Part shown: positions 8,155-15,640 of the stretch, piece by piece | Numbering within the stretch: the first letter of the stretch is position 1 | Layout of the letters: each line of letters opens with the position of its first letter | Assembly: GCA_041659585.1 (NCBI GenBank) | Contig: JBAZXY010000013.1 | Coordinates: 1 to 17,541, forward strand | Source of the DNA: UBA8518 sp041659585 | GTDB lineage: Bacteria > Patescibacteriota > Minisyncoccia > Moranbacterales > UBA2206 | Direction of reading: 5' to 3' | DNA: 17,541 nt | Position numbers and translations under genes: made by a program | The notes under the pieces: model-generated | The model's database searches: none | Told to the model about the DNA's origin: nothing | What the model saw: only the letters and a program-made list of their open reading frames with translations

Positions 8155-9261
8155 ATGACAAAAGTAAGTATCATTATTCCTATCTATAATCAGGCGCAAT
8201 ATCTTTCAGAAACACTGGATTCTGTTTTGGCTCAATCGCACAGCGATTGGGAGTGTGTTATTGCGGACGATGGATCGTCAGATGGCACAAAGGAAGTCGC
8301 TATGGAATATTGCAAGAAAGACAAGCGCTTCAAATATATCTATCAAGAAAACCAAGGACCTTCAGTGGCTCGCAATAATGGCATTCAAAATAGCCATGGA
8401 GAATTCATTTTGCCGCTTGATTCAGATGACTTGATAGCAAAAGATTATTTGCGGGAAGCTTTGGAGGTCTTTGAAAAAAATCCCAAGACAAAATTGGTCT
8501 ATTGCTATGCGGAGTTGTTTGGCGTCAAGACTGGTTTTTGGAACATACCAAAGTATGACTATGAAAAGCTGTTGTTTGGCAATATGATTTTCTGTACGGC
8601 GATGTATCAACGAGCGGATTATGACAAAACCAGTGGCTATAACCCCAACATGCGAAAGGGTCTGGAGGATTGGGATTTTTGGCTTTCGCTCATTGGGAGG
8701 GATGATATTGTTTATCGAATTCCTAAAGTGCATTTCTATTATAGAATTAGAAATAAATCAAGAAATGATGGCTTGAATAATGAGGGTGCGGAAGTAGAAA
8801 AATTGTACAAACAGATCTATGATAATCACAGTGGGCTGTATGCGCATATGGCTAATCCAATTTATAGTGATTATCAGTTGAGGAGGAAAAGTCAAATGAT
8901 TATTGATAGAGATGAGGAAATATGCAAATACAAGAAAGAATTGCACAAGATAATCAGGGAGAGAGAAAGGGAGATGCAAATTGTGACATCATCCAAGTTC
9001 TGGAAATTGAGAAATCTGTGTCTGCAATTGAAATTCGCTTTGCTTTCCCCTATAAAATTTTGGAAAAAATATTTCAAAAAACCGGCTTATTTGGCAGACT
9101 CATTTTTTCGCTCAATTAAAAATGAAGGATTTGGTGTGACCGCTATTCGCTTTTGGAATTTTGTGGTGCATGGCAAAGGGACTCTTGATCCCAGAGCTAT
9201 TGCTGCAAAAGAAGAATATGCTGATTTGTCCACTGTGCTAGCGAATTTTAAGAAGAAATAA
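8155..9261 (+). CDS. GT2 glycosyltransferase with coiled-coil and SSKFWKLR tail
   Basis: A classical GT-A inverting glycosyltransferase. Visible are SIIIPIYNQAQYL (5-17), ADDGSSDGT (37-45), NQGPSVARNNGI (66-77), the metal-binding DSDD (89-92) and GLEDWDFWL (169-177) with the probable catalytic base. The catalytic part ends near residue 210. A charged helix (about 243-277) leads to SSKFWKLR at 279-286 and a basic stretch of about 80 residues ending in a segment rich in Ala and Glu. The same octapeptide ends the coiled coil of the interrupted sulfotransferase upstream, so the two enzymes share a tail. It starts 12 bp after the preceding gene and stops 7 bp before the next. The base composition is less A/T-rich than in the genes from 2.7 to 8.1 kb. 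Confidence 0.9.
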   Translation: MTKVSIIIPIYNQAQYLSETLDSVLAQSHSDWECVIADDGSSDGTKEVAMEYCKKDKRFKYIYQENQGPSVARNNGIQNSHGEFILPLDSDDLIAKDYLREALEVFEKNPKTKLVYCYAELFGVKTGFWNIPKYDYEKLLFGNMIFCTAMYQRADYDKTSGYNPNMRKGLEDWDFWLSLIGRDDIVYRIPKVHFYYRIRNKSRNDGLNNEGAEVEKLYKQIYDNHSGLYAHMANPIYSDYQLRRKSQMIIDRDEEICKYKKELHKIIREREREMQIVTSSKFWKLRNLCLQLKFALLSPIKFWKKYFKKPAYLADSFFRSIKNEGFGVTAIRFWNFVVHGKGTLDPRAIAAKEEYADLSTVLANFKKK

Positions 9262-9268
9262 ATCTTGT

Positions 9269-11212
9269 ATGAATGAAAAAATAGAAAACAAAAAAATTGA
9301 TATTATCATCCCGGTCTATAACGGGTTAGAATTTTTGCCCAGGCTTTTTGAAAGTCTTTTTGACGGCACGACTGCACCATACCGATTGATTTTGGTGGAT
9401 GATTGCAGTCTGGATGAAAGGGTTTATCCATATTTAGAAAAAATCAAGAAAGATCATCCGGATAAAGATATTTTGTTGTTGAAAAATGAGAAAAATTTGG
9501 GATTTGTTCAGACGGTCAATTTCGCAGTGAAAGAAACGCGTCATCATTTTGTGTTGGTCAATACGGATGTGGAAGTTCCAGCTGGCTGGCTAGAGAGATT
9601 GATGCAACCTATTTTGTCTGGGGAAAAAGTGGCCAGCGTCACACCGTTCACTAATTCAGGCACCATTTGCAGTTTTCCTAATTTTGTTCAGGATAATGAG
9701 ATTTTCATGGGACTGAGTGTTTCTGAAATTGATAGCTATTTTCAAAAAGTGAAAACGGAAAAAAAATATGTTGAGCTGCCGACAGGGGTAGGATTTTGCA
9801 TGGCTTTTAATCAGGACGTGGTCAAGGCAATCGGGATGTTTGATGAGGGGTCTTTCGGCAAAGGCTATGGCGAGGAGAATGATTGGTGCCAACGAGCTAT
9901 CAAAAAAGGCTATCGGAACGTAATAGCGCCTAACTTGTTTGTCTATCACAAACATGGCGGATCATTTCCCAGTGACGAGAAAAAAAGACTGATGGAAGAT
10001 AATTTCAAAAAATTGCTCAAAAAGCATCCCAAATATGCCAAGGATGTGGAATTTTTCATTCATCGGGATGCTATGAAACCAATTAGAGATTTTCTAATTA
10101 TTTTGATATCAGCTTCGCAATTGGATAAAAAGCCTATTTTGTTTTTTGATCATGAGCTTGGAGGCGGGGCGAATTTATATACAAAAAAAATAGTTGAAAA
10201 AAGGATTAAAGATGGAGAAAAAACTTTTGTTTGTAGTTATGATTTCCGCAATGATAGCTATCATCTGAAATATTATTATCAGCAATGGGTGGTAAAATAT
10301 TCTTTTGACAGGATGGAGGAATTGCAGGATTTTTTAGATTTTGTGAATCTTGAAAAAATTATTGTTAGCCAGCTGGTTTCTTATTCGCGACCATTGGAAA
10401 TTATTTCCCATATCATAGAAATGAAGACCAAAAAGCAGTGTGCTTTGGATATTTTAGTGCATGATTATTTTTCCGTTTGCCCAAACTATGTTCTGGTGAA
10501 CGAGCAAGACGAATTTTGCGGCGTGCCGAATGTGGACAAATGCAAACAATGCATGAGCAGAAATAAAAATGATTTCCGACAATATGTGGCTGATAGCGAC
10601 GTGGAAACTTGGCGTTCTGCTTGGGAGAATCTATTGGATTTTGCTGATGATATCATTTGTTTTTCCCAGGCCTCAAAGGATATTTTTATCAAGGCCTATC
10701 CACAATTGAAAAAAGAAAAAATTATTATTAGGCCGCATAGTATTGATGGTGAGCTGCTTAGAACTATAAAGAAAAATAAAAACACTGAGAGTGTCTTGAC
10801 TATTGGTGTTTTGGGTGGGATAAATAAGATCAAAGGTTCGGAAATTATAAAAGAGATGGGAATAATTATTGAAAAAAATAATTTGCCAGTGAAAATTGTG
10901 GTTATTGGTGAATTTATTGAAAAAAAGTATAGCCACAGGATTCAGGTGCATGGAAAATATGCGCATGATGATTTGCCAGAAATCATTAACAGCTATGGCA
11001 TGGATATTTTTCTCATTCCTTCTATCTGGCCGGAAACATTTTCCTACACTACGCAGGAGATTATGCAAATGGACTATCCGTTGGCAGTGTTTGATTTGGG
11101 TGCTCCGGCGGAAAGGGTGAAAAAATATGCCAAAGGACTGATTATTGAAGAAATTGACGCTCAAGTTGCTCTAGATGGTATTATTAATTATTGCAAGAAA
11201 AATGAAAAATAA
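9269..11212 (+). CDS. Bifunctional glycosyltransferase, GT2 and GT4 domains fused
   Basis: The 647-residue protein joins two glycosyltransferases. The N-terminal GT2 part (about 10-265) has DIIIPVYNG (11-19), LVDDCS (42-47), NTDVEVP (98-104) as the metal-binding site and GEENDWCQRA (201-210) as the base region. The C-terminal part (about 285-640) has two Rossmann-like halves and ends with SIWPETFSYTTQEIM (585-599), in which E589 and E597 form the EX7E motif of retaining GT4 enzymes. Between them is HDYFSVCPNY (398-407) with cysteines at 404, 417, 425 and 428, a set that may bind a metal or form structural links. The two activities probably add successive sugars with opposite stereochemistry. 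The gene overlaps the next one by 11 bp, so it is probably translated together with the secreted beta-helix protein. Confidence 0.88.
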   Translation: MNEKIENKKIDIIIPVYNGLEFLPRLFESLFDGTTAPYRLILVDDCSLDERVYPYLEKIKKDHPDKDILLLKNEKNLGFVQTVNFAVKETRHHFVLVNTDVEVPAGWLERLMQPILSGEKVASVTPFTNSGTICSFPNFVQDNEIFMGLSVSEIDSYFQKVKTEKKYVELPTGVGFCMAFNQDVVKAIGMFDEGSFGKGYGEENDWCQRAIKKGYRNVIAPNLFVYHKHGGSFPSDEKKRLMEDNFKKLLKKHPKYAKDVEFFIHRDAMKPIRDFLIILISASQLDKKPILFFDHELGGGANLYTKKIVEKRIKDGEKTFVCSYDFRNDSYHLKYYYQQWVVKYSFDRMEELQDFLDFVNLEKIIVSQLVSYSRPLEIISHIIEMKTKKQCALDILVHDYFSVCPNYVLVNEQDEFCGVPNVDKCKQCMSRNKNDFRQYVADSDVETWRSAWENLLDFADDIICFSQASKDIFIKAYPQLKKEKIIIRPHSIDGELLRTIKKNKNTESVLTIGVLGGINKIKGSEIIKEMGIIIEKNNLPVKIVVIGEFIEKKYSHRIQVHGKYAHDDLPEIINSYGMDIFLIPSIWPETFSYTTQEIMQMDYPLAVFDLGAPAERVKKYAKGLIIEEIDAQVALDGIINYCKKNEK

Positions 11213-13316
11213 AATACAAATTTCCATACTGATTGTCGGGTCATTAATGTTGTTTTTATCATCAAAAGATGTTAAGGCGGCCACTTTGAGCGTTCCTAGT
11301 CAATATTCCAATATCTCTTCTGCTATTAAAAAAGCTCTTCCGGGAGACACGGTGCTTGTCTCTGCTGGAACATATAATGAACGGCTTTGGATTAGCAAAA
11401 ATATTGAAATACGGTCTGTTTCTGGACCGGAAAATACGGTTATCAATGCTCAGGATAGTGGATCGGTAGTGGTTTTTTATCAAACAAGTTTTGATGGAAT
11501 ACGGTCGGCGAAAATTTCTGGATTCACTATCCGCGATGGCTATAGCAATGATGGTCAGGGAGGGGGGGTGACATTTGCCTATTCCGATGCTGTGGTGGAA
11601 AACAATCATATCATCAGTAACAACGCCAACGTAGATGGGGGTGGCATTTTGGTCAGTTTGAATTCTAGTGGAGTAATTCGCAATAATTTTATTGATTCTA
11701 ATAGTGCTACGCGCTTCGGGGCAGGGATTATGGTGGTTAATAATTCCAACCCACTGGTTTATAATAATCATATTTCTAATAACAATGCCTCCGGTCCAAC
11801 ATACACTAATGGAGGAGCTGGTGGTGGGGCGATGTATGTGGATGGAAATTCTTCCCCGCAAATCATAAAAAATACCATCACCACCAATCACGCAGACCAT
11901 GCCGGCGGGGCCATTTCTTTGCGCGTAGGTTGCAGCTCGGTGATTGAAGAAAACACTATCACCAACAACAATGCGGCGTATGGTGGAGGTATTCACATTG
12001 AGACAGAAGGTGGATCACCCACAATCAAAAATAATATCATTTCCAATAATCAGGCCAATGCCTCAAGTTCTTTTTCGGGCTCCGGTTTTGGTGGGGGGGT
12101 CTCGATATTTAATGGGTCAAAGCCACAAATAATTGGGAATACTATTAATAATAATTCATCTAGCGAAGGTGGAGCGGGAATTGTAAGCGCTGAGAACGCA
12201 AATAGCACCATTGCGGATAATAAAATTTTTTCCAATAAAGTTCCAATGACAACGAGTGGTTATAAGACTGGTGGAGGAATCTATGTGGCAAATTCAACGG
12301 CAAATATTTTTAATAATGTTATTTATGCAAATGAGGCAAGCCTGGGAGGTGGAATCGGATTGCTTGATAATGCCAATGTTGCCATAGTTAATAATACAAT
12401 TGTAAAAAACATTGTTCAGGTGAATCGACCGGTCGTTTCGGCAGCAGGAGGAATTTCCGTAATGGATGTTGCAACTTCGGTTTCAATTAAGAATAATATA
12501 ATCACTCAAAATGGAGAGTATCAAGTTTTTGAAGAGCATAAAAAAGCAACTCTCTTGAATAATCTGATAAACAATGATGGAAAAGGGCTGTATTTTAATT
12601 GGGATACGGCTCTTATCTCAGATATTTCTAGTCTAAATAGTGAGTCACGGGTCAACGCTGATTGGAATGTTAACGGTAGTGAAAATTTTATTGATTCTTC
12701 TAATAATAATTATGCCATTAATAGTTCATCCGCTGGAGTAGACAAAGGTGATACCATTCTTCTCTCTCAATATGCCATCGATTATAGTCTGCGAAATTTC
12801 GGAAGCACTCCTGACATTGGGGCTTATGAATACACGACTGTTGTTAGGAAAACTAAACCAATCTATCGTTTTTGGAGCAATGCAAAGCAACATCATTTTT
12901 ATACAATAAGCATAGATGAAAGAAATACCGTGCTGAATACCTATGCATTAGCTGAATGGAAATATGAGGGGCAGGCTTTTCGGGCATTTGACTTGAGTGA
13001 GTGTGGGGGTGCATCACAGGTTTTTAGATTCTGGAGTGATGAAAAGCAAGGTCACTTCTATACGATAAATGCATCAGAAAAAGATTATGTGGATAGCTTT
13101 TACCCAGATAATGTTTGGCGCTATGAGGCACCTGCCTATTGTGCAGAGACATCGTCTAATGGATCGAATACTGCACTATATCGATTCTGGAGCGATGAAA
13201 AGCAGGGGCATTTCTATACAGCCTCGGCTGGTGAAAGAGATTATATAACGGCCAGTTATCCGGCGAATGTTTGGAGATATGAATCTGTTGGGTATTATGT
13301 TTACCCTAACTTATAA
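11202..13316 (+). CDS. Secreted parallel beta-helix protein with three C-terminal DUF5648-like repeats
   Basis: A 704-residue exported protein. The signal peptide is a short basic start, a hydrophobic core and VKA at 24-26 before the likely cleavage. The segment from about 29 (VPSQYSNISSAIKKALPGD) is the usual start of a pectin-lyase-like helix, followed to about residue 430 by many coils of the type 'I.NN.I..N.A..GGGI'. IDYSLRNFGSTPDIGAYEY near 525-545 is a typical end cap. Residues 553-704 hold three repeats of the YRFWS-HFYT type. Such helices often bind or cleave polysaccharides, but no catalytic site is identified. The frame is open to an ATG at 11175; 11202 is chosen because it gives the signal peptide directly. 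It overlaps the GT2-GT4 gene and is the last gene of the + strand run, which ties it to the glycan. Confidence 0.85.
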   Translation: MKNKIQISILIVGSLMLFLSSKDVKAATLSVPSQYSNISSAIKKALPGDTVLVSAGTYNERLWISKNIEIRSVSGPENTVINAQDSGSVVVFYQTSFDGIRSAKISGFTIRDGYSNDGQGGGVTFAYSDAVVENNHIISNNANVDGGGILVSLNSSGVIRNNFIDSNSATRFGAGIMVVNNSNPLVYNNHISNNNASGPTYTNGGAGGGAMYVDGNSSPQIIKNTITTNHADHAGGAISLRVGCSSVIEENTITNNNAAYGGGIHIETEGGSPTIKNNIISNNQANASSSFSGSGFGGGVSIFNGSKPQIIGNTINNNSSSEGGAGIVSAENANSTIADNKIFSNKVPMTTSGYKTGGGIYVANSTANIFNNVIYANEASLGGGIGLLDNANVAIVNNTIVKNIVQVNRPVVSAAGGISVMDVATSVSIKNNIITQNGEYQVFEEHKKATLLNNLINNDGKGLYFNWDTALISDISSLNSESRVNADWNVNGSENFIDSSNNNYAINSSSAGVDKGDTILLSQYAIDYSLRNFGSTPDIGAYEYTTVVRKTKPIYRFWSNAKQHHFYTISIDERNTVLNTYALAEWKYEGQAFRAFDLSECGGASQVFRFWSDEKQGHFYTINASEKDYVDSFYPDNVWRYEAPAYCAETSSNGSNTALYRFWSDEKQGHFYTASAGERDYITASYPANVWRYESVGYYVYPNL
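12858..13310 (+). repeat. Three DUF5648-like repeats at the C-terminus of the beta-helix protein
   Basis: Three units begin near 12858, 13017 and 13173, spaced 53 and 52 codons. Each has the core pattern [YF]RFWS..KQ.HFYT, then an acidic/Arg segment, then W[KR]YE..A[FY]. The second and third keep SDEKQGHFYT exactly; the first is the most divergent (SNAKQHHFYT, WKYEGQAFRAF). The pattern matches the repeat family I know as DUF5648; its function is not established. Confidence 0.88.
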
Positions 13317-13332
13317 AAACATAATGGTAATA

Positions 13333-13369
13333 AAAAATACTTGGAATTAAGATTATTCCAAGTATTTTT
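13333..13369. terminator. Bidirectional hairpin terminator between convergent genes
   Basis: A 14-bp perfect inverted repeat (13333-13346 with 13356-13369, core TACTTGGAA/TTCCAAGTA) with a 9-base loop, flanked by A- and T-runs so that either strand gives a hairpin followed by uridines. It lies between the + strand gene ending at 13316 and the - strand gene ending at 13387 and can stop transcription from both sides. The rest of this 70-bp gap holds nothing else recognisable. Confidence 0.88.
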
Positions 13370-13386
13370 ATTTATGATCGAAAGAT

Positions 13387-13959
13387 TTAGTTAGTGAATT
13401 TGAATGTAGAAATAAGCTTCTTATAATCATCTGTGCCTACGAATTGAATTGCATAGCTTGGTCCATCTTGAAAGCCCTTTGCTAATGTATAGGATATATT
13501 ATTTTTTTTAATTAACATCGCTATTCCATCCTTCAATTCCTTCCCCATAAGATCATCATAGAATTCATTATTCTTAATTTCTTTCTTGCGTTCATCATTA
13601 TTTTGAATAAGGACAGTAAGTAGTGGGAATGGTTTATTGTTCCACTCTGGACCACCATCAGTATTTATCTTGAAATATATTGTATCGTCATTGCCATATT
13701 TTTTCTCCTCTTCTGAGATGAAAGTCAAGGTTTTTGGATATTGAAATTCAAAGCCATATTTTTCACTTCGGTATGCCTTCCAATCCGCTGGTATGGTTGA
13801 TTGGGTGGGTTCTATCGGTTGCACTGCTGGAGTAGGGGATGGTTGTGGTGTCGGTGCAGTCACGCTTGTCACTGCTGTTTTTTGTTCCGGCGCTGCGACT
13901 TTGGTGGCCAGAATGTAGGTGGTTTCACTGGCGATTGCCATAGCCACTATAATCATCAT
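13387..13959 (-). CDS. Small membrane-anchored protein of unknown function
   Basis: The 190-residue protein begins with a hydrophobic stretch (1-18) that would act as a signal anchor, followed by a Pro/Thr/Ala-rich spacer (about 24-56) and a globular domain from about 58 that starts with WKAYRSEKYGFEFQYP. The 'YGFEF.YP' pattern is common at the start of small extracytoplasmic domains in environmental bacteria, but I cannot assign a function. The start is uncertain: the same frame stays open about 33 bases upstream, through codons for KKSNAIVTA, which would make a better basic N-terminus. No ATG, GTG or TTG is found there before an in-frame TAA. It has its own promoter and no DUF5648-like repeat, unlike its neighbours. 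The protein is probably exposed outside the cell. Confidence 0.7.
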   Translation of the reverse strand: MMIIVAMAIASETTYILATKVAAPEQKTAVTSVTAPTPQPSPTPAVQPIEPTQSTIPADWKAYRSEKYGFEFQYPKTLTFISEEEKKYGNDDTIYFKINTDGGPEWNNKPFPLLTVLIQNNDERKKEIKNNEFYDDLMGKELKDGIAMLIKKNNISYTLAKGFQDGPSYAIQFVGTDDYKKLISTFKFTN

Positions 13960-14010
13960 AGCCGTTACTATCGCATTGCTTTTTTTATTTTTTTAATTAA
14001 CCTTGCTTTA

Positions 14011-14019
14011 ATTATACCA
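14011..14019 (-). promoter_or_regulatory. Extended -10 promoter of the small membrane-anchored protein gene
   Basis: On the - strand the sequence reads TGGTATAAT, a perfect -10 hexamer with the TGn extension. No good -35 box is seen, only a T-run about 16-17 bases upstream that overlaps the preceding terminator. The predicted transcript would start near 14004, about 45 bases before the ATG at 13959. Confidence 0.7.
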
Positions 14020-14033
14020 TTTTTCACTAAATA

Positions 14034-14064
14034 AAAAAGCTATCACTGGTGGAGATAGCTTTTT
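14034..14064 (-). terminator. Hairpin terminator of the SpoIID-like gene
   Basis: An 11-bp perfect inverted repeat (14034-14044 with 14054-14064, AAAAAGCTATC and its complement) with a 9-base loop ends in a T-run on the - strand. It lies 14 bp beyond the stop of the SpoIID-like gene. Its distal arm directly adjoins the promoter of the next gene, so the terminator and promoter form one compact cassette. Confidence 0.85.
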
Positions 14065-14077
14065 GTTAGGGTGGGAT

Positions 14078-15553
14078 TTAATATTGCGCGCCAAGATTAA
14101 TGCCGGAAAAATAATATTTCATGATGCGTTGATAATCCCAGTTGTAATCGCTGCCCGCTAGCTTGAGCGAGCCATTGGCAATGAGGCCGACCATGTGATT
14201 GCCTTCGGCTTCCAGGGTAGCAGTGTCCTTGGTGGGGTGTTTTCCATAGGGATCAGAAACGGACTTGCACCATGGATAGTCCTTGGAACCCCAACGTTCT
14301 TCAAAGCTGCGCGTCCGACCGTTCGACCAAGAAGAATATGGAGTGAGAGCGGTTTCGGAGCCATAGGTGGCAATCACGCCTTGGGTCACTCCGGCATTGG
14401 TTTTGATGTTGGGATGGGCGATTTCCCACTCATAGCCATAGTACAATTGTGAACCTGTATCAGAACGGATTTTGAAGCCGTAAGGAGCATATTTAGTGGC
14501 GTAATCAATATACCACTGGCCGTAGGTGCGGAAGATGGTGGTCATCACTTTGGTGTGTTCCGCTGGTCCGGTGCCGGTGGTTTCTCCCATGCCCCAGACA
14601 TAGTGCTCCAGGGGAAGAGTGTTGATGACCCAGATTTGTGTGACGGTGTCGGAGGTGCCGGCAATGATGTTGGCTCCTCGATAGTAGCGCACTGTGATTT
14701 TGTCGCGATATTGATCAAAGGAGGAATTGGGACGATGAACGTTGAAAACGAGAGTGGAATTGTTGCCATCTGCGGCATCAAAGGTGACCGCCGTGTTAAT
14801 CAGTTTGTCAGCTATGGAGTTGTATACTTTGAGATTACCATCAGCGTCATAGGTAACTTTGGTTTTTGTGGCACCATCGATTTGCGCTAGGATGACATTA
14901 TCTTTATCTTTAATGTTATAGGTTTTATTAGCATCAATTTCAAAAGAATCAGCTTGAATATCTTCCTTGCTATAATACCAAAGACCGACGGCTATTTGTG
15001 GTCCAGTTGATCCTTGGATTAAGATATCGCGCTCCGCTTCACTGGCGGTATAGAAATGATGTTGTTTTTTGTCAGACCAAAAGCGAAAAACCGGAACGGT
15101 GCCGCTGACCTGGGTGGTATTTACGTAATAAGCGATGCCTTCATAGTGCCAGACATTGCTGGGATAGCTTGCGATGACATGGTTTTTCTCTTCTTCGCTG
15201 GCGGTGTAAAAATGGCCTTGCTTTTGATCGGACCAAAAGCGGTAGACGGGGACTGTGCCAAGGGCCTGGGCGGTGTTTACGTAATAAGCAATTCCTTCAT
15301 AGCTCCAGACATTGCTGGGATAGCTTGCGATGACATGGTTTTTCTCTTCTTCACTGGCGGTGTAAAAATGACCTTGCTTTTGATCGGACCAAAAACGATA
15401 GAGTGGCACTGCCCCATCTGTTTGTGTCGGAAATGTATACCAAGCCACTCCTTCAAGCCCCCAGTCACTAGCTGCCAGTGTTTTTTCCGGGATAATTGAA
15501 ATCAACAAAAGGCATAGCAGTAGAAAAAAGATTGTTTGAATTTTTTGTTTCAT
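14078..15553 (-). CDS. Secreted SpoIID/LytB-like protein with three N-terminal DUF5648-like repeats
   Basis: A 491-residue exported protein. A signal peptide (about 1-27, ending TLA) is followed by a half-repeat (WGLEGVAWYTF, 31-41), three DUF5648-like repeats (about 49-198), a linker and a SpoIID-like domain (about 285-490). That domain shows YYRGANI, INTLPLEHYVWGMGE with E324 where SpoIID keeps its catalytic Glu, TTIFRTYG, SWSNGRT (408-414) and a C-terminal RIMKYYFSGINL. SpoIID proteins cleave glycan strands of peptidoglycan lacking stem peptides, so a cell-wall role is likely; activity is not shown. The usual 'GHG.GMSQ.GA' stretch appears only as GNHMVGLIANGS. Here the repeats are N-terminal, unlike in the other three proteins. 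It is a single-gene unit with its own promoter and terminator. Confidence 0.87.
   Translation of the reverse strand: MKQKIQTIFFLLLCLLLISIIPEKTLAASDWGLEGVAWYTFPTQTDGAVPLYRFWSDQKQGHFYTASEEEKNHVIASYPSNVWSYEGIAYYVNTAQALGTVPVYRFWSDQKQGHFYTASEEEKNHVIASYPSNVWHYEGIAYYVNTTQVSGTVPVFRFWSDKKQHHFYTASEAERDILIQGSTGPQIAVGLWYYSKEDIQADSFEIDANKTYNIKDKDNVILAQIDGATKTKVTYDADGNLKVYNSIADKLINTAVTFDAADGNNSTLVFNVHRPNSSFDQYRDKITVRYYRGANIIAGTSDTVTQIWVINTLPLEHYVWGMGETTGTGPAEHTKVMTTIFRTYGQWYIDYATKYAPYGFKIRSDTGSQLYYGYEWEIAHPNIKTNAGVTQGVIATYGSETALTPYSSWSNGRTRSFEERWGSKDYPWCKSVSDPYGKHPTKDTATLEAEGNHMVGLIANGSLKLAGSDYNWDYQRIMKYYFSGINLGAQY
14960..15405 (-). repeat. Three DUF5648-like repeats plus a half repeat in the SpoIID-like protein
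   Basis: Repeats 1 and 2 follow each other with a 156-bp (52-codon) period and are almost identical over about 45 residues (YRFWSDQKQGHFYTASEEE and the following NHVIASYPSNVW), with only scattered base changes in the DNA. Repeat 3 starts similarly (FRFWSDKKQHHFYTASEAE) but diverges after ERDILIQ. A partial unit matching only the tail of a repeat lies before repeat 1, near 15430-15465. Confidence 0.88.
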
Positions 15554-15560
15554 ATGCCTG

Positions 15561-15569
15561 ATTATAGCA
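15561..15569 (-). promoter_or_regulatory. Extended -10 promoter of the SpoIID-like gene, start codon at the predicted +1
   Basis: The - strand reads TGCTATAAT. Only seven bases separate the hexamer from the ATG at 15553, so transcription would begin at or one base before the start codon, giving a leaderless mRNA. No clear -35 box is visible. This is an inference from spacing alone. Confidence 0.65.
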
Positions 15570-15596
15570 CAAAATGCATAAAGCGGGAATACATAA

Positions 15597-15622
15597 AAAG
15601 CTATCCAATTACAGATAGCTTT
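15597..15622 (-). terminator. Hairpin terminator of the Kre9/KNH-like repeat protein gene
   Basis: A 9-bp inverted repeat (15597-15605 with 15614-15622, AAAGCTATC and its complement) with an 8-base loop and a T-run on the - strand, 18 bp past the stop at 15641. It has the same stem sequence as the terminator at 14034-14064. Confidence 0.82.
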
Positions 15623-15640
15623 CTAGTCAATTGATTCTTG

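Noticed and set aside
11262..11996. 244-codon open frame on the - strand opposite the beta-helix gene
   Set aside because: It arises from the repetitive Asn/Gly coding of the beta-helix on the other strand and shows no domain of its own.
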